From NCBI RefSeq assembly GCF_900110645.1, contig NZ_FOFB01000004.1:124001-188000 (forward strand): DNA of 64,000 nucleotides, read 5' to 3'. Within the stretch, counting starts at the first letter, position 1, and each line of letters opens with the position of its first letter. Below the pieces are notes generated by a model. That model saw only the letters and a program-made list of their open reading frames with translations, had not been told where the DNA came from and ran no database searches. The stretch comes from Neolewinella agarilytica (GTDB lineage: Bacteria > Bacteroidota > Bacteroidia > Chitinophagales > Saprospiraceae). The translations under genes were made by a program, and so were the position numbers. This document shows, one piece after another, positions 35,345 to 43,551 of the stretch.

Positions 35345-36310
35345 ATGTCTCAGGCACTCCGCGAAACCAACCTCAAATTTGATCCTCCCGCTGAATTTTA
35401 TCGCGGTAAAGTGCGGGACGTTTACCGCCGGGGAGACCAACTGTTGATGGTGGCCAGCGACCGGATTTCCAGCTTTGATCACGTGTTGCCCAAGGCCATC
35501 CCGCATAAGGGGCAAATACTGAACCAGACAGCGATTCATTTCCTGGAAGCCACGCGGGATATCTGCCCGAACTGGCTGGAGCTGTCGCCCGATCCTAACG
35601 TAGCCATTGGCAAAGCCTGTGAGGCGATTCCGATCGAGATGGTCATCCGGGGCTACGCCGTGGGGCATGCCTGGCGGACCTACAAAAAAGCAAAGGACGA
35701 GGCGCGGACGCCGGTGCTGTGTGGGGTTGAAATGCCGGGTGGGATGCGCGAAGCGGATGCCTTTCCAGAACCCATCATTACCCCGGCGACGAAAGCTGAG
35801 GAAGGCCACGATGAAGACATCAGCCGGGAGGATATCCTGGCCCGCGGCATCGTCTCCGAAGCCATCTACACCAAGCTCGAAGACTATACCCGTCGCCTCT
35901 TCAGCCGGGGCACCGCCATGGCCGCCGAGCGCGGCCTCATCCTGGTGGACACGAAGTATGAGTTCGGTCTCCTTGATGGAGAGATCTACCTCATCGACGA
36001 GATCCACACCCCCGACTCCAGCCGCTACTTCTACGCCGAGGGCTACGCCGAGCGGCAGGCGAAGGGTGAGCGCCAGAGACAACTCTCCAAGGAGTTCGTC
36101 CGCGAATGGCTCATGGACAATGGCTTCCAGGGCCTCGACGGACAGACCATGCCCGATATGCCGGACTCTTTCGTCGAGCTCGTCACTAAGCGCTACACCG
36201 AACTCTACGAAACCATCACCGGTAAAACCTTCGTTCCCGCGGAGACTTCGGATATTGAGGGGCGTATCGGGACGAACCTTGCCGCGACGGATTGGCGGGT
36301 AGCTTTGTAG
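35345..36310 (+). CDS. purC: Phosphoribosylaminoimidazole-succinocarboxamide synthase
   Basis: 321 residues, the longer (yeast Ade1-like) SAICAR synthase type. It ligates aspartate to CAIR in purine synthesis with ATP. Conserved segments: GKVRDVYRRGDQLLMVASDR, SSFDHVLPKAIPHKGQILNQ, PIEMVIRGYAVGHAW, ILVDTKYEFGLLDGEIYLID and DEIHTPDSSRY. A TATCTTTG box lies at 35321-35328, 17 bases before the ATG, so the leader would be very short. An imperfect palindromic repeat separates it from the next gene. Confidence 0.96.
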   Translation: MSQALRETNLKFDPPAEFYRGKVRDVYRRGDQLLMVASDRISSFDHVLPKAIPHKGQILNQTAIHFLEATRDICPNWLELSPDPNVAIGKACEAIPIEMVIRGYAVGHAWRTYKKAKDEARTPVLCGVEMPGGMREADAFPEPIITPATKAEEGHDEDISREDILARGIVSEAIYTKLEDYTRRLFSRGTAMAAERGLILVDTKYEFGLLDGEIYLIDEIHTPDSSRYFYAEGYAERQAKGERQRQLSKEFVREWLMDNGFQGLDGQTMPDMPDSFVELVTKRYTELYETITGKTFVPAETSDIEGRIGTNLAATDWRVAL

Positions 36311-36361
36311 CGCCGACTTCAGTCGGCGTAAGCCAGAACCTCCGCCGACTAAAGTCGGCGG
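36311..36361. repeat. Paired CGCCGACTWWAGTCGGCG palindromes
   Basis: Two palindromes, CGCCGACTTCAGTCGGCG and CCGCCGACTAAAGTCGGCGG, are separated by 15 bases directly after the purC stop. This kind of element is known from many bacterial genomes; here it forms the whole intergenic gap. Confidence 0.85.
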
Positions 36362-36376
36362 TACAAAAAATAACGA

Positions 36377-37003
36377 ATGAAAATCTTCTGCATCGGCCGC
36401 AACTACGCCGCCCACGCCGCCGAACTCGGCAACAAAGCTCCCGGAAAACCGATGGTTTTCATGAAGCCGCCCACGGCTATTCTACCGAACAATAAGCCGT
36501 TCTACTACCCGGATTACTCCGAGAACATTCACTTCGAGACGGAGCTGGTGATCAAGATCGCCAAGAACGGCCGCCACGTGCAGCCGCAGTTTGCGATGGA
36601 CTATGTCGGTGCCATCGGGCTGGGCCTCGACCTTACCGCCCGGGATCTGCAAAACGAGCTCAAGGCTAAGGGCCACCCCTGGGAAATCGCCAAGGGCTTC
36701 GACAACTCAGCGCCGCTGGGCAAGGAATTCTTCGCCCCGGAGCAGTTCGCCGACCTCAACGACATTGAATTCCGGATGGAGAAAAACGGCGAAGAAGTTC
36801 AGCACGGCCACAGCCGGAACATGATCTTTGACCTGACGGCGCTGATCTGCTACGTAAGCCAGTACTTCCGCCTGCAGAAGGGGGACCTGCTCTTTACCGG
36901 TACGCCCGAAGGGGTTGGACCAATTGCTAAAGGGGATGAGCTGGTCGGTTTCCTCAGCCTCAAGGACGGAGAGCGGGAGATGTTCCGGACGCGGGTGAAG
37001 TAG
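36377..37003 (+). CDS. Fumarylacetoacetate hydrolase family protein
   Basis: 208 residues, FAH-fold hydrolase. The N-terminus MKIFCIGRNYAAHAAELGN and the metal-binding Glu pair in ENIHFETELVIKI are typical. Further marks are GAIGLGLDLTARDLQ, KGFDNSAPLG and GDLLFTGTPEGVGPI. Members act as acylpyruvate hydrolases or oxaloacetate decarboxylases; the specific substrate is unknown. Start ATG, 66 bases after purC, likely read from the same promoter. Confidence 0.93.
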   Translation: MKIFCIGRNYAAHAAELGNKAPGKPMVFMKPPTAILPNNKPFYYPDYSENIHFETELVIKIAKNGRHVQPQFAMDYVGAIGLGLDLTARDLQNELKAKGHPWEIAKGFDNSAPLGKEFFAPEQFADLNDIEFRMEKNGEEVQHGHSRNMIFDLTALICYVSQYFRLQKGDLLFTGTPEGVGPIAKGDELVGFLSLKDGEREMFRTRVK

Positions 37004-37013
37004 TCAAGGAATC

Positions 37014-37075
37014 AGAGAGTCAAGCAGTCAAACAGTGCTCCCTGATTGTTGGACTATTTGACTGCTTGACTCTCT
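37014..37075 (+). terminator. Long inverted repeat after the FAH-family gene
   Basis: AGAGAGTCAAGCAGTCAAAC and its near-complement (37053-37075) form a stem of about 22 bp just after the stop codon. The GACT-rich repeat resembles blocks at 7635 and 7770-7800. It probably stops transcripts, although no clean T-tract follows. Confidence 0.5.
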
Positions 37076-37081
37076 GACCCT

Positions 37082-37106
37082 CCCCTTGCACCTGCGTCCG
37101 CGCCCC
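37082..37106 (+). repeat. Dispersed GC-rich motif, intergenic copy
   Basis: CCCTTGCACCTGCGTCCGCG followed by CCCC. It matches the family core CACCTGCGnnCGCGCC and lies 80 bases after the FAH-family gene. Confidence 0.75.
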
Positions 37107-37172
37107 AAAAGCCGACGGCCCGATCCTTTTCAGGAGCAGACCGCCGGACACCTTTCCGATTCGTACTATAAT

Positions 37173-38831
37173 TTAATAGGAGCATTCCATCGTAGCGTAT
37201 TCTGTGTCGAGAAAGGAACCCCAGATTTTGTAGCAGGCCTGGATGGAGTTGGAGTTAAAGGTCTTGTCGAAATTCAGTGGGTCGGTTACCAGAATGCCAT
37301 CTACCTTCAAGCGCACGTTTCTAGCCTGCTTTGGTAACTGGTGCTCAAAGCTGAAGAAAGCACTGATTTTCTTTTCAAACTTCTTTGCTTGTCCGTTAAG
37401 CGTATAGGTCAGCGTGACATTGGCTACATACAATGCTTCGCTATAAACGGTGACGTAATTGGGCTCGGTGATCTCGAAGCCGTCCAGTCGGTCAGCATAA
37501 ACAACGTAAGCTTCGAAGACTGCATTCTTGACGTGGTCGTAGCCGATCCATCCGTAGCCATCATCACCCCAGTTGGTGCCCCAGGAGTTTTGCAGTTTGA
37601 AGGCACGCTTACTGTCGTCGTAGCCCATAATGACCATGGCGTGGGCGGCGTGCGTGCCATTGACTCCTCCTACTCCTGTATCCCAAACGTATCCGCGACG
37701 TCCCTGCTTGAAAGCAGTTGTCAGGTTGGCTCCCACCAGAATGGGATAGCCGTCGTTGAGCAATGATTTGAGATTGCGCTCCGTAAGCTGGTCGTTTTCA
37801 ATGAGCGCATACTGGTCGATCTTGTTCATGGCTGCCAGTGGGTTCTCAGGTTCTTTGTAGTTGTCGACCGTTCCACAACCATTCCGGTCAGAATAGGGGG
37901 CTGCGGCCAGGGGGGCGATGCCAGCGTATTTCAGATGGTCCAGTGCGCCACGGCGTTCAGGGGTGCCGACGAAATAACTACCGTTGCTACAATCCTTATT
38001 GTTGAGGTTAACCCGGTTGAAGAGGTACTCCGGGCTGCCGATTTGCATGGTGTTGAGGTTTTTAGTGCCGAGGTAGTAGTAGTCAAGACCACTTCTCTTT
38101 CTCATCTCATAGCTCATAATGCCATAGCCCAGGGCCCAGGCTACGCAACTGCCTTCACTCCCCTGGTTGCCGATGGGAGGCATATCGAGGTTGAAAACCC
38201 CTGTCTTAGGCGCGGTGTTGCTACCCCCAACGGCTACTTTTTTCACGTAGGCTTTAATGGCCGGTGGGGTAGGTGTAGCGCCGTAGGAAAGGTTCGAAAT
38301 ATCATGGGCAGGGCCCAGTTTGGGCTGGGGCTGGGGTTTGGGGTCTGGGTTCGGACCTGGCTGCGGAGCAACGGCTCCCTTATATCCTTTCAATACCCAC
38401 TGTGCGCCCCACTGTCCGGGCTCCATCGGACCACATTCCAGGCCTGCATTGTGGATGTGCAGGTAGGTGCCTCTCCAGCGGTTTTTAATGCGGACAAAGT
38501 TGCCGCCGGCAGGTTCAATCGTCCACTGCGCAGACCACCAGCCGGGCTTAATGGCGCCAGCTTCCGTTGGCCCTACGTCTACATTTTGCAGCAGATAGGT
38601 ACCCCGCCAGCGGTTTTTGAAGCGGACGTACCCGCCACCGGCGTCTTCGACGATCCAGTCTTTAGACCACCAGCCGGCTTCCGTCAGCCCAAAAGCAGGG
38701 CTGGGCTCCTGAAGGTGAACCTGAGGGTTAGCCCCGAAATTTTTCTGCCAGCGACTCTCAATTTGTACGAAGTTCTGTGCGGCCAGGAAGCCGGAAGCAA
38801 GCAGTAGGAATAGAAAAAGTGTAGCTCTCAT
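37173..38831 (-). CDS. Secreted papain-family (C1) cysteine protease with N-terminal repeat domain
   Basis: 552 residues, signal peptide MRATLFLFLLLASGFLAAQ. Residues 20-150 hold three imperfect ~47-residue repeats of the form W(S/G)xxWxxxxxGxxYVRxKNRWRGTYL, beta-trefoil-like and perhaps sugar-binding. A proline-rich linker (PQPGPNPDPKPQPQPK) leads to a papain-like peptidase: Gln and Cys in GNQGSEGSCVAW, His in NGTHAAHAM and Asn in LQNSWGTNWGDDGYGWI. A C-terminal beta domain of about 110 residues follows. No T9SS sorting signal is evident. Likely periplasmic or surface-exposed. Confidence 0.9.
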   Translation of the reverse strand: MRATLFLFLLLASGFLAAQNFVQIESRWQKNFGANPQVHLQEPSPAFGLTEAGWWSKDWIVEDAGGGYVRFKNRWRGTYLLQNVDVGPTEAGAIKPGWWSAQWTIEPAGGNFVRIKNRWRGTYLHIHNAGLECGPMEPGQWGAQWVLKGYKGAVAPQPGPNPDPKPQPQPKLGPAHDISNLSYGATPTPPAIKAYVKKVAVGGSNTAPKTGVFNLDMPPIGNQGSEGSCVAWALGYGIMSYEMRKRSGLDYYYLGTKNLNTMQIGSPEYLFNRVNLNNKDCSNGSYFVGTPERRGALDHLKYAGIAPLAAAPYSDRNGCGTVDNYKEPENPLAAMNKIDQYALIENDQLTERNLKSLLNDGYPILVGANLTTAFKQGRRGYVWDTGVGGVNGTHAAHAMVIMGYDDSKRAFKLQNSWGTNWGDDGYGWIGYDHVKNAVFEAYVVYADRLDGFEITEPNYVTVYSEALYVANVTLTYTLNGQAKKFEKKISAFFSFEHQLPKQARNVRLKVDGILVTDPLNFDKTFNSNSIQACYKIWGSFLDTEYATMECSY

Positions 38832-39003
38832 AATTACTTGATTTTTACTTGTTTTGAAGTTAAAGGGATGCTATTCGTTCCTTTTGTCTGACACAAAGAT
38901 TGGAGCGAAAAGAGAGCTACATCAGGCTTTGGTCATGAACGGGAGCCTTATGGGTATGAGCGGGCGGAATTTGCGCTTTGGCAGTTGGGCCCGGAACGCT
39001 TGT

Positions 39004-39074
39004 AGGTCGTTTCAATGTTCCTGCAGGAAGTCTGAGCTGACCTTCACGCGTCCCTGAAAGGACCTTGAAACGTC
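39004..39074. repeat. GGACCTTSRARCGTC element, locus 1
   Basis: Contains AGGACCTTGAAACGTC and a diverged inverted partner near GTAGGTCGTTTCAATG. The same hairpin-forming unit recurs at 45833-45930 and 52900-52993. Confidence 0.55.
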
Positions 39075-39119
39075 AGCGATCCCCGCCCTCAATTATTTGC
39101 AAACCGTACCTTTACGCTA

Positions 39120-39234
39120 AGAACCCGTTTAAACTTTTCGTTCGCGACCTTATCCGGGCCCTGATTTCCCCTGGCTTCGGAGCGGCCAGCTCAGAGTACG
39201 AAGTACTGCGCAGCAAAAAGTTTATACGGGTTCT
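39120..39234. repeat. MITE-like dispersed element, copy 2 with terminal inverted repeats
   Basis: 115 bases bounded by AGAACCCGTTTAAACTTTT and its complement AAAAAGTTTATACGGGTTCT. The interior contains GAAGTACTGCGCAGC. The reverse complement matches 15336 onward. No open reading frame and no transposase in the window. It ends 15 bases before the ATG of the LytTR regulator and so forms most of that gene's leader. Confidence 0.8.
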
Positions 39235-39249
39235 AACCTGCTTTACCAT

Positions 39250-39975
39250 ATGACCATACTTATCGTTGAAGATGAGCCCCTTTACGCCACTCATTTAGAA
39301 ATGCTGGCAGAGGACCTGGGACATGAAGTCCTGGGATGCGCAGTGGATGCTGACAGTGCGCTGGAAATGGTAAAAGACAGTTTTCCCGATTTACTCCTGA
39401 TGGATATCAATATCCCCGGAGCCTATGATGGCGTAGAGACTGCTGAGCGTATACAGCAATTAGGGCCCTGTTCTGTCATTTTTATTACCGCAGAGAAAGA
39501 CGACCGGACTTTTCAACGGGCCAGTAGAACTGGCCCCGTTAACTTCCTGCTCAAGCCTTTTGATGACTTGCAGGTTAGCCGGGCCATTCAACTGGCCTCC
39601 GGCTCCCCGACGACAGCCGCGAACGCGTCTGTTCCGAAAAAAACAACGGAAGAGGAAGAGAACCTTTACGTGAAAACGGGAAAAAACCTCCGCAAAATCC
39701 CCCTGTCGGAAATCACTTCCGTCAATGCTGACGGACGATACTGTGAAATTCACACAACCACTAACCGATACCTGATCCGGATGCCGCTCCAGGAACTGGA
39801 AGGGCGCCTGCCCGCTGACCGCTTTATGCGCACCCACCGAAGTCATCTGGTGAATGAACAGTTTGTTGAGTCTGTAGACTTGCAGGACAGCGAGATAGTG
39901 CTCATTGGCGGCCGGCGGGTGCCCCTGGCTAAACGAGAGCGGGAAGAATTCCTGCGCAGAATCGGAAAGCTGTAA
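39250..39975 (+). CDS. LytTR-type response regulator
   Basis: 241 residues. The receiver domain (1-120) has the acidic pocket IVEDEP, phospho-acceptor Asp in LLLMDINIPG (about residue 54), and Lys in NFLLKPFDD. The LytTR DNA-binding domain is in the last 100 residues (YVKTGKNLRKIPLSEITSVN, MRTHRSHLVNEQFVESVD). The gene is convergent, nine bases apart, with the TPR histidine kinase and may be its partner. A TIR-bearing repeat forms its upstream leader. Confidence 0.93.
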   Translation: MTILIVEDEPLYATHLEMLAEDLGHEVLGCAVDADSALEMVKDSFPDLLLMDINIPGAYDGVETAERIQQLGPCSVIFITAEKDDRTFQRASRTGPVNFLLKPFDDLQVSRAIQLASGSPTTAANASVPKKTTEEEENLYVKTGKNLRKIPLSEITSVNADGRYCEIHTTTNRYLIRMPLQELEGRLPADRFMRTHRSHLVNEQFVESVDLQDSEIVLIGGRRVPLAKREREEFLRRIGKL

Positions 39976-39984
39976 TCGGCTGAT

Positions 39985-42117
39985 TTAGCCACGAGGCAAC
40001 AAAACAGAAACCCGTGCCCCTTCGCCGGCTTTGCTGTCCAGTTCAATACGGCCCCCGTGTAGCTCAGCCAGATCCCGGCAAAGGATTAGCCCCAGCCCGG
40101 TTCCCGATTTTCTTCTTCCACTACCACTTCTGCCGCGGTGAAGACTAAACAGCTGCTGCTGATCTTCTTCAGAAACTCCTTTGCCCTGGTCACTCACCGT
40201 AATGATGTCCATTTTCCCTTCCTGGCGATGGCTTAGGGTGACAACACTTTGTTGCCCGGCCGGCGTAAACTTGACTGCATTGCCGAGCAGGTTTCGAAGT
40301 ATGGTTTGCAGGGCATTATGATCGGCGTTGACGTAGGTGCCTTCGGGAACCTCATTGCGAAGATCAATGTCTTTTTCCCTGGCGGCCGGAGCGTATAAAG
40401 CCAGGTTGTTCTCCATTATTTTGGTTAAAGAAAGGCGTTCCTTTTTCAGGGTGATGGCGCCAGATTGGCTCAGGGCCCATTGCAGCAAATTGTCTAATAG
40501 CCCGTTTAACCGATCGGCCGTTCCGCTAATGTTGCCAACCACCCGCTTCACTGCATCGGTTTTGCCCCGGTCGAAGAGCCTGTTGACCTGATTTCCCGCA
40601 GTACTCAGTGCTACAATAGGGTTGCGCAGGTCATGGGCAATGATGCCGAAAAAGCGGTCTTTAGTGGCATTCAGCTCGTTGAGCTCATCATTTTGAGCCG
40701 CCAGCTTCTGGCGGGCTTTCCGGAGCCTGAGGAAGAAGAACAAACCCATAAGTAATAACAGGCCCAGAAGCCCGGCGGCGGTTTGAAACAAACGCCGGCT
40801 TGCGGTGGCTTGCTGCCGTTCAGCATCTAACCGAAGAATTTCGTTCTCTTTCTCTTTAGTCTCAAACTGATTGTAGTAAAGCAGCAAGGCGTTGTTTCGG
40901 TTAGCTCCCTGGATGCTATCCTTCAGCGTCATTAACGCTCGGGTATATTGCTCAGCGGCGCGGTAGTTACCTTGCTTTTTATATAAATCGGACAAGAACT
41001 CAGTATACATCAACTGCTCCGCCGGATCGTTCTTTTCGATGGCTTCCTGATAGAGTGCTTCCCCGGTGGCCTGCGCTTCGTTTAAGCGGTTGTTGGTAAG
41101 TTGGTACAGAAAAGTAGACTGACGGTAAAGAAAGCCGTTAGCTTCCCGGAGCTCAGGGTTTTCTTCTAACAAGCTCGTGTATTGCTGGTAATAGAGATTG
41201 AGAGAATCCTGATTCTTCATCCGGTAAAAGGCTTCTACCAGGCCATTGTAGGCATAGGTCAGGCTTATTCCTTGCGCACTCGGAGGAAGGTCGTAGGTGA
41301 GTACCTTCAGGTAGCGATCTCTTGCGGCAGGGTAGTTATTCGTCAGAAGCAGATTACGTCCGATATTGGTTTGTGTCCCTGCAATACCAATAACGGATTT
41401 TGAAGTGGCCGTCGTTTTATCAAGGTATTCCACAGCCTGATCATACAAACCTATCTGGCTGTAGACAATGCCCAGTTCCGTATACATCTCGTTCAAGACG
41501 TTCGGCGGGGTGGTTCTTGCCCGAATCAGATCGATCCCCTTAGTCAGCACCAGGGCTGCAGGCACAAACTGTCCACTCGCATTATAGGATTTGCCCAGAA
41601 AGTTATAGAGCTCCGCAGCCATCGAATCCCGAAAAGCCGGCGGACGGAGGCCTGAGACCAACTCTAAGGCAAGCGTATCGTAATGAATACCCTGATCGTA
41701 GATCTGGTTAAAGAAAGCAGACTTGGCTGCTTCATGATAGAGGTAAATCTTGTTGCGTAAACTTTCTACATCTTCTACGCGGGTAACGTAATGCAGCGAA
41801 AGAGAATCTGCAAGCGCAAATTGAGCGACGAAATTGGCTGATGTGATTAAATCAAGAGCATAAATTACTTCATCCTGAAAGGAGTTTAACTTCTTAGCCA
41901 AAGCAAGTTGTTCTTTGACCAACATAACCGGATCATCAAAATCCCTGAAGTTATTCGGAGCGACAACGTCGTCAAGAAAGTCCCTGCGATCCCCGTCCTC
42001 CTCAATAGTTTCAGCAATTGCTAAAACCGAGTCTACGTTTATCTGTCCGTAAGCGAGGGAGGACAGACCCGCAAAAATGAAGGAAAAGCAGAAGAGTCGA
42101 GCAATTGAAACAGTCAT
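39985..42117 (-). CDS. Sensor histidine kinase with periplasmic TPR domain
   Basis: 710 residues. Signal/anchor MTVSIARLFCFSFIFAGLSS, then about 400 residues of TPR repeats (ATTPPNVLNEMYTELG, YDQAVEYLDKTTATSKS), a membrane helix near residue 470 (LFQTAAGLLGLLLLMGLFFF), and a cytoplasmic kinase. The phospho-acceptor His is in FFGIIAHDLRNPIVALST. ATPase boxes: N NLLGNAVKFTPAG, G1 VSDQGKGVSE, G2 GTGLGLILC. ATG 42117 was chosen because it starts the signal anchor; an upstream start at 42180 is possible. Converges on the LytTR regulator gene. Confidence 0.92.
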   Translation of the reverse strand: MTVSIARLFCFSFIFAGLSSLAYGQINVDSVLAIAETIEEDGDRRDFLDDVVAPNNFRDFDDPVMLVKEQLALAKKLNSFQDEVIYALDLITSANFVAQFALADSLSLHYVTRVEDVESLRNKIYLYHEAAKSAFFNQIYDQGIHYDTLALELVSGLRPPAFRDSMAAELYNFLGKSYNASGQFVPAALVLTKGIDLIRARTTPPNVLNEMYTELGIVYSQIGLYDQAVEYLDKTTATSKSVIGIAGTQTNIGRNLLLTNNYPAARDRYLKVLTYDLPPSAQGISLTYAYNGLVEAFYRMKNQDSLNLYYQQYTSLLEENPELREANGFLYRQSTFLYQLTNNRLNEAQATGEALYQEAIEKNDPAEQLMYTEFLSDLYKKQGNYRAAEQYTRALMTLKDSIQGANRNNALLLYYNQFETKEKENEILRLDAERQQATASRRLFQTAAGLLGLLLLMGLFFFLRLRKARQKLAAQNDELNELNATKDRFFGIIAHDLRNPIVALSTAGNQVNRLFDRGKTDAVKRVVGNISGTADRLNGLLDNLLQWALSQSGAITLKKERLSLTKIMENNLALYAPAAREKDIDLRNEVPEGTYVNADHNALQTILRNLLGNAVKFTPAGQQSVVTLSHRQEGKMDIITVSDQGKGVSEEDQQQLFSLHRGRSGSGRRKSGTGLGLILCRDLAELHGGRIELDSKAGEGARVSVLLPRG

Positions 42118-42231
42118 AGCAGGTACAATATCAGCAAAAGGTAGTGGAAAAAGTACAAGTAAGGCAACCTTGCGCTCCATTGGTATGTTTTACTCTACGA
42201 AGGTCCGCAATACCCACCGCGGAGCCCTAAC

Positions 42232-42603
42232 GGGGGCGTACCGGAATCGACAGGGAAGTAAGCTTTGTAGTAAGCACGCCGGAGCATGATTGGTTACTCC
42301 GTAAAAAATAACGATTATACTTCTAGTTGGCACTCCCAGCTACGCTATGGCAGCCTAATCTCTGATTAGAACCATAGTATATAGGCCGCATGGTTGAGGT
42401 ACCATACACATCACGCCGCCTTCACCCTCTTGGTACTAGTCGCCCATCCTGATCTGAGTGGGAGGCGAAATTAAAGGATCTACGGTTTGGGATTAGAGGG
42501 CAACCAATCTTCCCCCGGACCCGACAATCTAACTGGTTCGCTAAGCGTGTAGAAAGCTGCCTTGCGCTTTCGCTGGACGGGAGTTCAAATCTCCCCGCCT
42601 CCA
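42232..42603 (+). ncRNA. ssrA: tmRNA (transfer-messenger RNA)
   Basis: 372 bases. The acceptor stem is GGGGGCG (42232-42238) with CGCCTCC (42596-42602) and discriminator A at 42603. The T-arm reads GGACGGGAGTTCAAATCTCC and the 5' half has TACCGGAATCGACAGGGAAG, the tRNA-like domain of tmRNA. The tag frame begins at 42329: GGC ACT CCC AGC TAC, then GCT ATG GCA GCC TAA, giving GTPSYAMAA. The hydrophobic Ala-Ala end is normal for proteolysis tags. CCA is not encoded. An upstream TATGTTTT box (42183) may be its promoter. A terminator hairpin follows at once. Confidence 0.95.
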
Positions 42604-42611
42604 CTTCACAT

Positions 42612-42652
42612 CCGCCGCGGCTCCTCTCGAGGGGCTGCGGCGGTCCTGTTTG
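42612..42652 (+). terminator. Terminator after ssrA
   Basis: CCGCCGCGGCTCCTC pairs with GAGGGGCTGCGGCGG, followed by TCCTGTTTG. It starts nine bases after the mature tmRNA 3' end. Confidence 0.7.
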
Positions 42653-42709
42653 TGGTCTGGTCATCGGTGAACGATCTCGGGCTCCCTACGTTCAACGAAA
42701 AAAACAAGT

Positions 42710-43495
42710 ATGAAAAACCTCCTCTTTTTTACGGCGCTTTTCCTATTCGTCGGCTGTGGTCCAAAGAATAATACGAAAAACGATGTCTACGATATTCCCG
42801 CGCCTCCTGAAGAGAATAAGGTGATGGAAGTGACCATTCATCCGGTCTTTCACGGATCCCTTGCCCTGACGCACGAAGATAAAACGGTGTTGATTGACCC
42901 CTACAACGGAGCAGAACGATACACCAGATTTGGCGCTCCGGACCTACTGATGATTACCCACACGCACGGTGACCATATGGACATGGAAACCCTGAAAGGA
43001 CTTGACCTGAGCAAAGCGACCCTGCTGGCTCCACAAGCCGTTGCCGATGCGCTGGCCGATCTGACCTTTGCCGGCGTACAAGTGCTCAGGAACGGAGAAA
43101 CCGCCAGCGAGCATGGTATCAAGGTGGAGGCAGTACCTGCCTACAACCTGCCTTCGGCACCGAAAATGTTCCACCCCAAAGGTGATTTTAATGGCTATGT
43201 GCTCACCATCGGCAACGAGACCTACTACTTTTCCGGTGACACCCAGGACGTGCCGGAAATTCGTGCGCTGAAAGGCATCGACTACGCCTTCGTTTGCATG
43301 AACCAACCCTATACCATGACCGTGGAGGCTGCAGCGGATATGGTTGCGGAGATGCAGCCTACCGTCGTTTACCCTTACCACTACCGTAATGGAGATGGTA
43401 CTTTTAGTGATCTGGACCAATTCGAATTACTGGTGAAAGAGTCCGCTCCAGAGGTGGAAGTACGGAAAATGGATTGGTACAAAGAGGCGAAATAG
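42710..43495 (+). CDS. MBL-fold metallohydrolase lipoprotein
   Basis: 261 residues with a lipoprotein signal (LFFTALFLFVGC, lipobox LFVGC). The mature part is a metallo-beta-lactamase-fold hydrolase of the UPF0173-like type: metal site THTHGDHMDM, a second His region in YFSGDTQDVPE, and PYHYRNGDG near the end. The substrate is unknown; membrane anchoring suggests a periplasmic role. The gene stop (43495) lies at the beginning of a diverged dispersed GC-rich motif. Confidence 0.88.
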   Translation: MKNLLFFTALFLFVGCGPKNNTKNDVYDIPAPPEENKVMEVTIHPVFHGSLALTHEDKTVLIDPYNGAERYTRFGAPDLLMITHTHGDHMDMETLKGLDLSKATLLAPQAVADALADLTFAGVQVLRNGETASEHGIKVEAVPAYNLPSAPKMFHPKGDFNGYVLTIGNETYYFSGDTQDVPEIRALKGIDYAFVCMNQPYTMTVEAAADMVAEMQPTVVYPYHYRNGDGTFSDLDQFELLVKESAPEVEVRKMDWYKEAK

Positions 43496-43520
43496 GGGGC
43501 GCTCCCCGCAGGTGCAGAGG
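43495..43520. repeat. Dispersed GC-rich motif, diverged copy at a stop codon
   Basis: GGGCGCTCCCCGCAGGTGCAG, minus-oriented with three or four mismatches to the core. It begins directly at the stop of the MBL gene. Confidence 0.5.
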
Positions 43521-43551
43521 GCGTTTTAATAAAGCAAAGTACCTTCACGCC

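Noticed and set aside
42422-42771. Short frames on both strands within and just after the tmRNA gene
   Set aside because: They overlap the well-supported ssrA gene and its terminator and show no conserved protein features.
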